From NCBI GenBank assembly GCA_905250885.1, contig CAJNOQ010002378.1, positions 1 to 24,676 of the forward strand: DNA of 24,676 nt, given 5' to 3'. Each line of letters begins with the position of its first letter. The stretch's first letter is position 1. This document shows positions 10,812 to 21,310 of the stretch, piece by piece. Under the pieces are notes generated by a model. The model was not told the DNA's origin and made no database searches. It saw nothing but the letters and a program-made list of their open reading frames with translations. The position numbers were made by a program, and so were the translations under genes. The stretch comes from Didymodactylos carnosus. Lineage: Eukaryota > Rotifera > Eurotatoria > Philodinida > Philodinidae.

Positions 10812-13154
10812 AGTAGTTTTAGATCGAAAAAAAAATTATTAGTACTGCAGAAAGTTTAAATATAAAGTGTTAACCAGCTCTGTTCTCAGAAAGCTAACAC
10901 ACAATGTTAGTAACTTTTTGCATGCGTAGGTAGTCCGGACGTTCCGCTACAAAATTATGCAAGTCTCAGCTCTCCAGCTATTGTCGTTTGAACAGGGCAC
11001 GTATCTATTTCCGAGCAGACATCTCTGGGAATCTCAAAATGCCATGCAATATAGGTAATCGACTACGCTGAGCATAGAGGCAACATCTGTTTTTGTGTAG
11101 AAATGAAAATAACTTCGCCAGAGGCTTCTTTTCTTGAAAAGCCGGTTTTACTAACGTTACTAATATTGTATGTCAATTTTCTAAGAACGGAGCTGGCTTT
11201 CCGAGATCTTCCATTACAACCAAAAAAATAACTGACTCTGCTACCGTAAAGATGATTCCGACACTATTATCGTCATTTTGTTTAGTTTGCATTTTTTCAA
11301 TGACTGTGTGTGTGGATCTCCGCAACATCTTCTTTTAAAAACCCAGATTTTGCTTGACAAAATAAGATGTCTTTCAGCTCTGTACAATTTTTGGTTTGAA
11401 AGATATAATTGGAGTGGTGAAGTTATACTTTTTTAAACAGAAATTTAGAAGCCAGTTCTGTATTTTATTCTCCAACTTACTCAAGAAGTAACAGGGGAAC
11501 GAATGACAACGTCTGATTTTATTAAGCAAAGTCTGCGCTTTTAAAACAAGATATTGCACACAGTGGGCAATTTTGCCTAGGCATGTGGACATTGGATTCT
11601 AAAGCGCTGGAAAGATCTCTCAGATATGTTTTTGCAGGTTTTCGAGTGTGCTCTTTCTAATGGACTCACTTACAAAGTTCAAAATCCATGTTTTAAGGGT
11701 TTTCCAGAGATCCGGCTTATGGAAAACCTTTGCAAAACCAGTTTAGAATTTTTTAAATAAGTCCATTGGATCAGCCGTACTCGGAAACCTGTAAAACAAT
11801 TATTTTTAGGCCTTCAGATCTCTTTTCTAACGATATAAAAACCACCGACCTCAAGTACTACGGTGCTACCTCAAATTTAGCCTTCCACGAAAACTTACAA
11901 TTTTTTCCCAAAAAACTGCTGTAAATTATGTATCATTCGATGCAGTTTTTTTGCGCTGATTCTGAATATCGAATTAGTTTTCAATAAAAATGTTTCTGAG
12001 CTGAAAGAAAAAATGTTACCTAAAAAACTAAAGGTTTTTTGGAAAACCTATAAGTCAGTCCAGGATCATTTATGCTAATTTATGCTATTCGCACAGATGT
12101 ATTGTGAGTAGGAGAAATATTCTGTGAAAGTTTAAATCAATTTGGAGCTTCGGAAACAGTCGGAAACTCATTATACCAAGCACAACCGTTTTCCAGCATA
12201 TTTCGTATTTTTCGTTGTTTTCTTTTTCGAATTTCTCCCGAAGGAAAATTCGTAGAATAAAATTTTTTACACCATTCGATAGCGCGTTCAACGAAGTACA
12301 TTTGATACTTCTTAAATCTTGAAAAATCTCACTTTCGTTTTTTCACCTAATGTCCACTTGGTTGCCCACTGTGTTGCAGTCGCTAAAAAGATACAAAATA
12401 AACAAAATAACGAAAACAGTGTCGGAATCATCTTTATGGTAGCATAGTTAGTTTTGTTGTCGATTAGTATATACAGTTGCAAGCGTTCTTTCCAACCTGC
12501 TATTGACAAACCTTCAGAACTTTTTGCTCATAGTGGAAACCGAAATGATTAAACAAGTCGACCTTTTCCTGAAGAAGAATTTCTATTCTTATTCTTATTT
12601 TCATTTATGGTAGATTTGGTGATCGAAACACTAATTTTTTAATAATCATACCGCAGTTAGACAATTTTAGTGATTAGAAAATTTCTTATCCATAAATTAA
12701 TGTCTTATTCTCTTCACAGATGATCGAAAATAAAATAGAACAGGACAAAACATATTTTCAGTAATACGCATATACTGAGATTTGCGACTATATGGATAAG
12801 TAAAAAAAGATCTTGAAAAAACTTTTAGATGCAGTACATTCAATCAGAATGATAGTTGTGAACCAGCGAAAATTTAGTTTCATAAATTGTAGTTTTTTTT
12901 TTTATAAGAGCAAATGAAAAATTCTATTCGAGTAAATGACTGGAGCCACACAGTAGAGTCAACGTTATCGAACTTCCGAGTCCGAGTCATGACTCGACCT
13001 GTCTGGTTTCAAGTCTGCTGTACACTTAAAATGTGTCGCAAAGTATGAAACATGTGACTAATTTTAACTAATTTTGTGTACCAACTGTACTATTTTTATT
13101 TATACGATAAAAAAGATGAAAAAAAAACGGTCAATTTTCACGATATATAATTTC
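10812..13154. other. 2.3-kb gene-poor region with decayed repeats
   Basis: No gene is supported. It holds the inverted repeat 10874-11196, two degenerate copies of the ACCATTCGAT-centred block (near 11900-11990 and 12240-12300), and a scrap of the GAGTCCGAGTC repeat at 12976-12996 related to the foldback at 22494-22926. Short open frames here have no recognisable protein content. Confidence 0.5.
10874..11196. repeat. Short inverted-repeat element (41-bp arms)
   Basis: 10874-10914 is the imperfect reverse complement of 11156-11196 (CCAGCTCTGTTCTCAGAAA against CCAGCTCCGTTCTTAGAAA, both running to RTTAGTAAC). The 323-bp span has no open frame, so it is MITE-like in size and structure. No target duplication was recognised. 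Confidence 0.65.
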
Positions 13155-15134
13155 TTATAATTTCCAATGCACACTGATTTTGTCACCACTACGTTGAATT
13201 GTATAGTTATTAATAAGTGTCTCAAAATCGATTGTCATTGCTAAGATTCTAACCATGTTTTCATCTGCCTTAGGAATAATAAAGCATAGATAGCAGAGAT
13301 TAGGAATATGTGTCATTTGATTCATTAAAATAAATTTCATAAGTAATGGAACATCTGTATTTGACATACAGCCTACTTCAAGATATTGTATATGTGGACA
13401 AAGATTGATAAGAATTTGAATTTGTTGTTCTTCTGTAACTTGATCAAGTTTAACTTTTGTTATTTTATTAATAACCGATTCTAGACGATAGATAATTTTA
13501 GTATCTTCAATAGATAAAGATTTTAACTGAAGTATGGGTAAAGATGACAGTTTTAATGATTCAATATTTGGTAACAAACGTAAAATATCGAGTAACATAT
13601 TAATAGACATACTATTATTATCTATATTTAAATGAGTAAATTGAATCATTTTAAACGTAGATTTTAATTTATTAATAAATAGCCGATAACGTTTGGTAAA
13701 TTTATAATCCATGATAGTCAATTGTATAATACAATGATCAATGGATTTTTCTCGATTAGAAATATAGTTATTTTCTATTGAATTTTGTTTTGAATATGTG
13801 TCAGTATTCATATGTTCATAATGATCGATCCATTCTTTTCTGATAAAGAAAAAAAAAAACGAAGATATATTGAATCATTTTATAAAAGATTTTTCTGAAT
13901 ATACCTATATGGATGAATAGAAAAAACCATTTCATCACAATATACTTGTAGCTCACGAAACCATTTTCGTTCAAACCAAAATGGTGAATTAAATCGATTA
14001 ATGAATCCATCACTTGAATCACTTGAATTTGTATTCATATCATCATCAATATTCTGAGTAAATTGAAAGTCGAATTTTTCTAATTGAGGCATATATTTTT
14101 TAATTAATCGTTCCCAACGATTACCATCAAGATAAGATTTATTTGCAGGTATACCAATTTTCAATATTTGTAATTGAGAGGATATTTCTTTAATAAATAC
14201 TTCAAATTCATCAAATGAAATATGACATTCTTCAAAACAAATATATTTTAAATGTGGTAGTTTTATCGATAGATCTTTTTTGACATTTTTATCTGATATA
14301 ATTAGTTGATGACAAAATAAATGACGAAGTTGTGGTGTGTAGAGTACAAAAATAATCAATAACAAGATATTCGATCGTACTAAATTTTTTATTGATTACA
14401 TGTGAAATATTCATTTGTAATTTATCAACAGGAGATATTGATAGTTGATTATATTTTAATGAAGATAAAGAAAAAATTAATGGATAAATATTTCCAAGAT
14501 TATTGTAATCATCATCTTTTATAGAAATGCTTAGTGAAAAGAGACGAGGTAAAGAATTTAAATAAAAAAGAGTTGCGAGTAATTTTTCTGTTTTTATTCC
14601 ATTAAGAATAATTGATTCAAGACGATGAAATGATGAATCAATAGTACAATGATTAAAGAAGTTATTAATCAATGATTGATCAGTCAAATGAAGGGAAAGA
14701 ATACGATGTGAATTTGGAATAATAACATGTCGACAACGATATTCGAGTAGAGATTTTGATTTTGAACAAAGATTTATTCGAAGTAAAATTGACGACGAAA
14801 TGATAAGATTTTGTAAACGAATATTAAGATTTGACAATGATTTATGTATATCATAAGCATCAAGATATTCGAATATTTCGTAAAAAAGTTCATTTGATAA
14901 ACTTTCTAAACAGGTGTACGATATACTGGAAAAAATAGAAAAAAAAGATGATACATTCTAACAGATGCGTTTATTATTTACCTTTCGTCACTCAATTTTG
15001 CTAAAGAAAAAAATACGAAAAGAAAAACAATGAAAAAAAAAATTACTCTAATATATTTCTAACTTACTTCGTAACTTTTTTGTTTCCGTATCAATCGATT
15101 GACTCAAACGTAGTTGTCGTTTGATTTTAATCAT
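13155..15134 (-). CDS. F-box protein gene, four exons, frame broken in exon 3
   Basis: Splice sites give: exon 1 15134-15068 (ATG start), intron 67 nt, micro-exon 15000-14982 (19 nt), intron 56 nt, exon 3 14925-13905, intron 13904-13840 (65 nt), exon 4 13839-13155. All introns are GT-AG and the first two joints keep frame. The product starts with a Lys/Arg-rich tail, then an F-box (LESLSNELFYEIFEYLD, residues about 34-50), then LRR-like helices with ISSQLQILKI and later CPHIQYLEVG. By family it would be an SCF substrate adaptor. Near 14345 the frame changes: coding before reads DYFCTL and after reads YTPQLRHLF. As I recall the family, about eight codons normally lie between these, which suggests a small out-of-frame deletion. 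Thus probably a recent pseudogene or an assembly error; splice sites remain intact. Confidence 0.8.
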
Positions 15135-15690
15135 AGTTATTCAACAAGTAAATATAAATTGTGAAAGTTTTCTCAAGTGTACAAAACTGACTCAGTGTGA
15201 CGTTGTGAGAGAAACTGTTTTTTTTTAACTGTTCTCTTTTCTCGTTTTCTTCTACACAGAAAGAAAACGTGACAAATGTGAAGCAAATGTCAATAGACAT
15301 AGCTATATCTGAGATGATATGTATATCTCTATCTGAATGCTAGAGGTCGATTTATTCTTCTTTTCTCTATCATTTTCTCCTCGAAAGAAAGACAAGTAAG
15401 TACTTAAACAAACAAGTACTTAACAAATAAGTACTTAAAGACGTGTTAAGTATTATAACTGTCGATAAAAGACAATATCTTTTCTTTCTTCTTTTGTAAG
15501 TTGGGAAAAACCACAGAAATTATTCGATAACTGGAAAAAATCAAGTTAACTTTGGATCTTATTTCATAAGATCAACGGTTGATTAAAACATATATGCATT
15601 TCAGTAAATGTATAGAATAGTTTGTTATAGTATGATTATCTATGTTTAACATTTCTTTCTTTCCTTTTTCTAGTCTGTGATCGTACAATT
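15135..15690. other. Upstream region of the four-exon F-box gene
   Basis: No gene. It should hold the promoter of the minus-strand F-box gene starting at 15134. The only structured feature is the triple AAGTACTTAA repeat at 15398-15438. Pyrimidine/purine tracts are common. Confidence 0.5.
15398..15438. repeat. Three direct copies of AAGTACTTAA
   Basis: The 10-mer AAGTACTTAA (palindromic core AAGTACTT) occurs at 15398, 15414 and 15429, spaced 15-16 bp, roughly 265-305 bp upstream of the minus-strand F-box start. Regular spacing near one helical turn and a half could reflect a binding-site array or a simple tandem duplication; the sequence alone does not decide. Confidence 0.6.
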
Positions 15691-16117
15691 TAGGGGTGCA
15701 ACGATTCCGATTCTTGGCTTGAAACTGACTAGAATCGAATATCAAAATCGACCGGAACCGACCTAGAAATAGAACTGGAATTGACCAGGAGTTGATTAAC
15801 GCTTTAAATTGAACACATATAGGCCTAGAATTGAAATTTTTGATCAGTCAATGAAACTTCTGGTTCAAAAGATGTTAGTGTGGATGAAATATTATCGACT
15901 AACCAAAAATCCTTGAAAAATCTGACTGACTGATCAAAAATTTCATTTTCAGATTAATTTCAGTCAATTCCTGGTTAATTTCAACTCCATTTCTACCTTC
16001 CAGCCAATTTTAGGTTAATTTAAATGTCAGTCAATTACCACTACATTTCTAGGTCAGTTTCAGTCAATCCCGATCCCAATCAATTCCAAGACAAAAATCG
16101 AGATCGATGCATCCCTA
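15691..16117. mobile_element. hAT-type MITE with 8-bp target duplication
   Basis: The left end reads TAGGGGTGCAACGATTC and the right end, reversed, TAGGGATGCATCGAT, the terminal style of hAT transposons. The flanks carry CGTACAAT (15682-15689) and CGTACAAC (16118-16125), an 8-bp target duplication with one change and one extra T at the left junction. The interior has many short repeats of AATTGACY and GACCTAGAAAT in opposite orientations and no transposase. A non-autonomous element that would need a hAT transposase in trans. Confidence 0.8.
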
Positions 16118-16132
16118 CGTACAACATACATA

Positions 16133-16596
16133 AAAGGTGTCTGATAAGTTTTTGATCCCTTCATGTAATATTCTTTCCTTATATATTTCTCCACTCGAAC
16201 AGGCTGAAATTTACAGCATATATATACTAAACATCCAGATCTACTCTGTGCCAGAATTTAATTTTTCTATCTCTTTATAAGCACAGGAAATTAAGTAACA
16301 TAATATTCATTAGCATTTTTTAAATTATTTTTACAAACAACACACATAAAGAAATTATACTCATCCGATCAATCTCTTATAAAGAGTAACTTTTATTTTT
16401 TCTGCGTATGGAAGAAAAATTCTTATGAATTTTATGTTACTTGATTAATTCTCTGTGATTATAAAAAGATAGAAAGATCAAACTCTAGCCTAGAGTAGAG
16501 CTATAGTATATAGCTGTAAATATCAACCTGCTCTACGGGAAAAACATATAAGAAAAGAGTATGCATAAAGGGGAACAAAACTTATTAGAGGTTCTT
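16133..16596. mobile_element. Mariner/Tc1-type palindromic MITE
   Basis: The terminal repeats read AAAGGTGTCTGATAAG (left) and AAGAACCTCTAATAAG (right, reversed), flanked by TA on both sides (16131-16132, 16597-16598), the Tc1/mariner target. Homology between arms continues for ~170-190 bp each (about 16133-16325 and 16405-16596), so almost the whole element is a hairpin. No transposase. It lies only 15 bp from the hAT-type MITE. Confidence 0.75.
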
Positions 16597-16753
16597 TATA
16601 TACCTTTTTCTTTCTTTTTCTTCTATTCTTATTATTACAATACTTCTCGTCATTACCATGTTTTCTTCCCAGTGCTTTGATTTTTCCTTAATTCATTCAT
16701 ATATGTTGTTTTCTTCTCTCATTGATATATATATAATCATCATTTCGACAATA

Positions 16754-17736
16754 ATGGGTGATCGAAACATTTTTAGACAAAATATGAAAAGCTGAAATAT
16801 ATTAGAATTAATTTTCTTTATTGATTACATAGCTTATGTTATCCGCTATCTGCACTGTTAATTTGAGATTTTTCTATTAATCATTTATTGTCAAAATGAT
16901 TGATCTTCATAAACGTGTTTTTTCTATACTTGGATAGAAAATCAAAGGTGTGCTATAAGAATTAGTCTCAGTATTTTTGAAATTTCTCCTTTATTATTGC
17001 CTTAATTGAGATATCTTTTTTTCATCAAAAGCCAGTGCTTGAAATTCTCTACAAAAGCATATATGGCTATATTCTAAAGTTATCTCAGTTAAAAAAGATG
17101 AAAAAGAAAGACATACAAACAGTTGTAGAAAATAAACAATTATTTCGGAGACGATGACATTCTCAGTATATGAATGTCATAAGTCTGTTTCCGAGCAAAA
17201 TTTCGACCACCTCTCAAGAGCGGACCGAATCTGCACGCTTGACTGGATTTTTTGTAGTTCTGTGGGCACATAAACACAATGCAAGCTACTACTACCAAAC
17301 AACTATCAAAAAATAGGTGTAATTTCATAATCACTATTTTAATGTTTATTTTTTACAACTGTTTGTATGTCTTTCTTTTTCTTCTTTTGAATTTAACTGA
17401 AATAAATTTTAAGCCTAACTAAATACGGTTTTGCAGAGAATTTCAAGCACTATCTTTTGATAAACAAAAAAGGTATTCAAATCATGGTAATAATAGAGGA
17501 AAAATTCCAAAAATATTGGAAGGGTAATTCTTATCATCCGTTTTGGTATTTTCTGTCCAATTATAGAAACAACATGTTTATGAAGATCAATCATTTTGAC
17601 AATAAATGTTTAATAAAAAAATCTCAAATGAATAGCGCAGAGAGAAGATACGATAAGCTATGTAATTACTAAAAAAATTAATTCTGATATATTTCAGCTG
17701 TGAATAGTTTGTCTAAAAACGTTTCGATCATCCGTT
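16754..17736. mobile_element. 983-bp foldback element with ~390-bp arms
   Basis: Arm 16754-17140 is the reverse complement of 17341-17736 with modest divergence. Long matches include the block at 16887-16921 (TCAAAATGATTGATCTTCAT) and the one around GAAAGACATACAAACAG (17107 and 17376). The ~200-bp loop holds a small hairpin (about 17146-17206, TGACATT/AATGTCA). No protein is evident. Termini GGRTGATCGAAAC resemble those of the 1014-1753 element. If transcribed, the arms would fold into long double-stranded RNA. Confidence 0.88.
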
Positions 17737-17818
17737 AAAGAAGTAGTTCGGCGTTGATCTATTAGATCAATCACTCATCAACATACTTATACCAAGTTCG
17801 ATTTTTTCCAACCGTTTC

Positions 17819-17861
17819 TCAAAAGTTATTTTGATCTCCCGGAGATCAAAATAACTTTTGA
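17819..17861. repeat. Perfect palindrome, 21-bp arms
   Basis: The arm starting TCAAAAGTTATTTTGATCTC is exactly mirrored around a single central C near 17840. It is too long to be chance. It abuts a second palindrome that starts at the same base where this one ends. Confidence 0.92.
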
Positions 17862-17916
17862 CAATGTTAAAAATACCTTACAAAAGGGCCTTTTGTAAAG
17901 TATTTTTAACATTGTC
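17860..17916. repeat. Near-perfect palindrome, ~28-bp arms
   Basis: The arms start GACAATGTTAAAAATAC and meet at AAAGGGCCTTT (centre near 17888), with one internal mismatch. It overlaps the previous palindrome by two bases, so the stretch would form two adjacent hairpins or a cruciform pair. Confidence 0.92.
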
Positions 17917-18742
17917 GACAACTGCATGAACGAACCATGTTTTATTCGTCTAACCAATTCGAAGAATTTGTCTTAAAAAATAGCTCAGTTTTATGTAAGA
18001 TCATGTCAATTATGTTTTAGTGTCATTAGTGATGAACTATGTATTCATTTTGGATAGAATGGACAAACGTTATTCATGGAGATACTTTTGAATGAAAAAC
18101 TTTGTCTGATATATTGTGTCAATCGAATGGTACTGTTCTTGTACATAGTGTAGATCAAAAATATTATATAGAAAATTATCTGAAGCTTTTTGTTAATGAA
18201 ATATGAACTGAAACAAAGCAAGTTTGATTCTTTCCATTAATAATTCGGCATAAAAGAATGATGAAACAAAATATTCAGAATTCATTCTCTGTTTTTAAAA
18301 CAGATAAAAGCTAACCATTCAGTATAATTATATTTCATAGAAACACAAGTAAAAAGTCTTTCATATCTTCAATCAGTAGTTGTATAAGTATTCTATGATA
18401 AATTAAGAAATTATGTCGAATTCTATAACGAATATGTATATATAGTACAGCTAAAACTTTTTAGAAATCGAAAATGAATGTATGTTGAGATGAGATTTCC
18501 GCTGGTTCGATATCTGAATAGAAGAGCTAAACATATATGTATATATACTCATCACTTCAATTACTTGTCGCATGTGTCATATGATTTTTAAAGTCTACTG
18601 AAGCAACACTTTTCAATTCAGATGTTTGTATTTCACATTGTTTTAGTTGATAAAATACCTCTCTCTGTAACCAGATTATGAATGGAATGAAACGTATGAC
18701 TCGGTAGAAAATTCTGCTTCAAGTCTTAAAATAATCTATATA
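17917..18742. other. Region upstream of TPR gene, no coding recognised
   Basis: AT-rich with frequent stops. The N-terminal exons of the TPR gene may have lain here but I cannot identify them. No RNA gene or repeat pair was seen. Confidence 0.4.
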
Positions 18743-19586
18743 ATGCTCGTACTGATGTCACTTGCGAAGCGATTTCGTTTCACGCCAAATAGGCACACAT
18801 GCTATGCTATACTGCAACTGTTATGCTATAAAGAAGCAAATTTAGATGGTGAACATATTATTTATGAAGCTATTCAATATGATGAAACAAATAATTATAT
18901 GTGTTTATTTTTTATGCTATATGTGAAGTCGAAATATTATTTGTCAGTAGAATGGAAACAAATTGGGGATGAAATGTTGGATTTGTATAGAACGCGTATG
19001 GCAATATTTTGTTTTCATACAGCTCGATTGTCAACCAATGAATTTGTAAATCATTTAGATGCATTGAGCTCTGATAACAATTATAATAAAGTGGCATCAC
19101 TATTAATTATATTAGATAAAATAATGTCATACAATGATTTAATGAAAATATATTGTAACAAAACGATCTAATAAGTTGTTATTTATGTAAGATGTTATTC
19201 AATAAAACACAAGAAGACTGGATGAATTATGCTTTATCACTGTTAAAAAAATCAAATACAAATGTAATTGTTTTTCTGTCATTCATGCATGTTTATTTTA
19301 AAGATGATTGCTATTGGAACAAAAAGTGGAATAATAATGATTATATTCATTATGATAGAATTAAACTGTTATTATACTTTAAAATGAAACAGCCATTTGA
19401 AAATATCGAAGAATGGAAAATAATTGTCAGAGATACATTTCAACATGATCAGTTGCTTGGAATAGAGTTAATTAATATTTCTAATCCAGATTGGAAATTA
19501 CTCGGCGATGTTTATTTCAAGCTTGGTGAATACAATTTGGCATTAAACTGTTATTTGCAAATAAAAGATAAAGATGTGTGTAATAG
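18743..19586 (+). pseudogene. TPR-protein gene, first recognisable exon, frameshifted
   Basis: Two frames join at about 19160: the first ends with a stop at 19169-19171, and loss of one base in the A-run at 19160-19163 explains the shift into the frame used to 19586. The ~280 residues are helical and rich in Tyr/Asn/Lys. They end in a TPR-like helix pair, WKLLGDVYFKLGEYNLALNC (19492-19551). TPRs mediate protein binding, and in bdelloids they are common in large multi-domain proteins. The exon ends at a strong donor, AATAG|GTAAGC (19587), and splices in phase to 21311. The N-terminal start is uncertain, since the ATG at 18743 is only the first in frame. The specific family is not recognised. 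Confidence 0.65.
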
Positions 19587-21310
19587 GTAAGCAAAAACAA
19601 CGGCCAGTCTTCTAGTTACTGAAAATATAAAGTGATCCGGACATTTATCAAGTATATTTTATTTCAAGTTAGACGCAACAACTTGTATCTTACTAGACTC
19701 GAATTGGAATACCTGCTACTTTATGCGCCTTTTTAAACCCACGCTGTGAAGGAAAAGTGTATGACCAGACTAGGATTCAAACGCAGGAATTTGACGTTCC
19801 GTGTCTATGCTCTAACCACTGAGCTACCTGGTCGACATCTCTATCCGTCACGCACGCCAAGATTTTCGACGTTCAATTCTAGCTCTTTTCGGTCAATATT
19901 TATAATTTTTCATAAGATTATACTTCTCTTTTCTCCACAGCTCTTCCCCCTTCTCTAAGCAGTTTAATAAGTAGGAAGCTTAGATTTTTACCACACAGAC
20001 GCTCAAAACCCTAGTCAGGGTACTGCAAAATTTTGTTTATTGTGCACGGTTGCTGAAAAACGTCTAAAAACCGATCTTTAATTCAAAACCTCATAATTCA
20101 GAGCGAAAACGAAATTTTAAAAACGGAAAAACACCGAAATAGGACCTTGAGCAACTGTGATAAAGACTGCAGCTCAATCTGATCAAATTCTGATAGAGTA
20201 GGTAGCGGCGCCAACGAAGATAAGAAAACGACATCGTACAGTAGTGCATCATTGAGCTTCCAGTAAAATGGTAATAGCTCACGAGCTCGTCAGCCAGAAA
20301 GCATTGCAGTAAACTGGAAAACGTCTTGTTTAGAAAAAAACTTTGTCTTACAAGACTACCGATTGAAAAAAAAGGTAAACATTTTTGTGATTTCTCCGCA
20401 AGTTTTAAAAAAATTAAATTATTTCTTTGAACAAACGATTGAACAGCCGGAAGTGATGTCATTTAATAGCAGACGTTTACCTGTATACAAATCAGGGCTT
20501 CGTACGGGGTGAGACGTCTCTTGGGATTTCATGGAACGAATAAGGTAAAGAAAGAAACTTGTTCCATAAGGTAGCGTGAAGAAAGAATTTTTCAAGTATT
20601 TTTTCCCTTTTTTCATCAGAATAATGACAAAAATGAAAATGTCGCAAGACCATGTGAGGGATACTTTTTTATTCAAAAGAATCTATGGATGTGAACGCTT
20701 ATAAGGGGTTTTCACAAGAAGTTGGTGTCTATCTTTCTTCACGGACGTTTGCAGAGAGAAAAATTGTGCCTCCTTATCAAGTTTTTCTATCTGAACTTTT
20801 ACTCCTCCTATAAACTATACAGTCTCCGAACAAGAGACTTGCTAATAAACCATCAGAAAATGGTTCACTTGTGCTTTTTCAGCTATTTTAAGCACTAATT
20901 TCTCTCATATTTAGTCATCTTAAGTGATATAGCCAATTGTCTCAGGGCGCAGCATCAGAAAGAGGAACCAAAGGACGGGGTCTGAACGGTATGACCGGCC
21001 CGAACTAGATGCTGTCATTAAGTAACATAACAACGGATAGGATGGTTTGTAGGTTATAAATTCACGCAAGGCAAAGCAATGATTCTTTAGCCGTTTTGCT
21101 GTGCCTGTGTTTAGCGTTCAGCTTAAGTAGCATGCGCATGGTAAATGCCCGTCGCTGGCAATTGAAAAGTTACAAAAGTACTTTGAGAGTCATTTTTAGT
21201 TTTTAGAAATATTGACTCTTTTTACAGTGAGTATGATATTCTCTCAAATGAAATCTGCAAAACTGCGTATGTCACATTATTTACTCTATTCTTTGTTTTT
21301 TGTCAAACAG
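19587..21310 (+). other. 1.7-kb intron of the TPR gene
   Basis: Donor GTAAGC at 19587 and acceptor TTTTTTGTCAAACAG ending at 21310 join the two coding blocks in phase (AG|G = Arg). Most introns seen in this window are ~60 nt, so this one has probably expanded by insertion. It contains the tRNA-like sequence at 19762-19833, and the rest (19834-21290) shows no gene. A GC-richer stretch lies at 20940-21170. Confidence 0.6.
19762..19833 (-). tRNA. tRNA-derived sequence (pseudo-tRNA or SINE head)
   Basis: On the minus strand, GACCAGG (19833-19827) pairs with TCTGGTC (19769-19763), a full 7-bp acceptor stem. A perfect D arm follows (GCTC/GAGC, box A TAGCTCAGTGG) and a T arm with GTTTGAATC as box B. 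The anticodon arm is poor: base 33 is C instead of T, one stem pair is lost, and the nominal anticodon would be GGA without the long variable arm of tRNA-Ser. So this is a decayed tRNA or the head of a tRNA-derived SINE rather than a working gene. It lies inside the TPR gene intron, opposite in strand. Confidence 0.6.

Noticed and set aside
11374..12509. Several minus-strand frames of 65-72 codons
   Set aside because: No motif, no splice-linked neighbours, in repeat-derived DNA.
17140..17672. Short frames in the loop and arm of the 983-bp foldback
   Set aside because: Composition follows the repeat; the arm frame is not kept in the other arm.
19762..19833. Functional tRNA-Ser(GGA)
   Set aside because: No T33, mismatched anticodon stem and no long variable arm; kept only as a tRNA-derived sequence.
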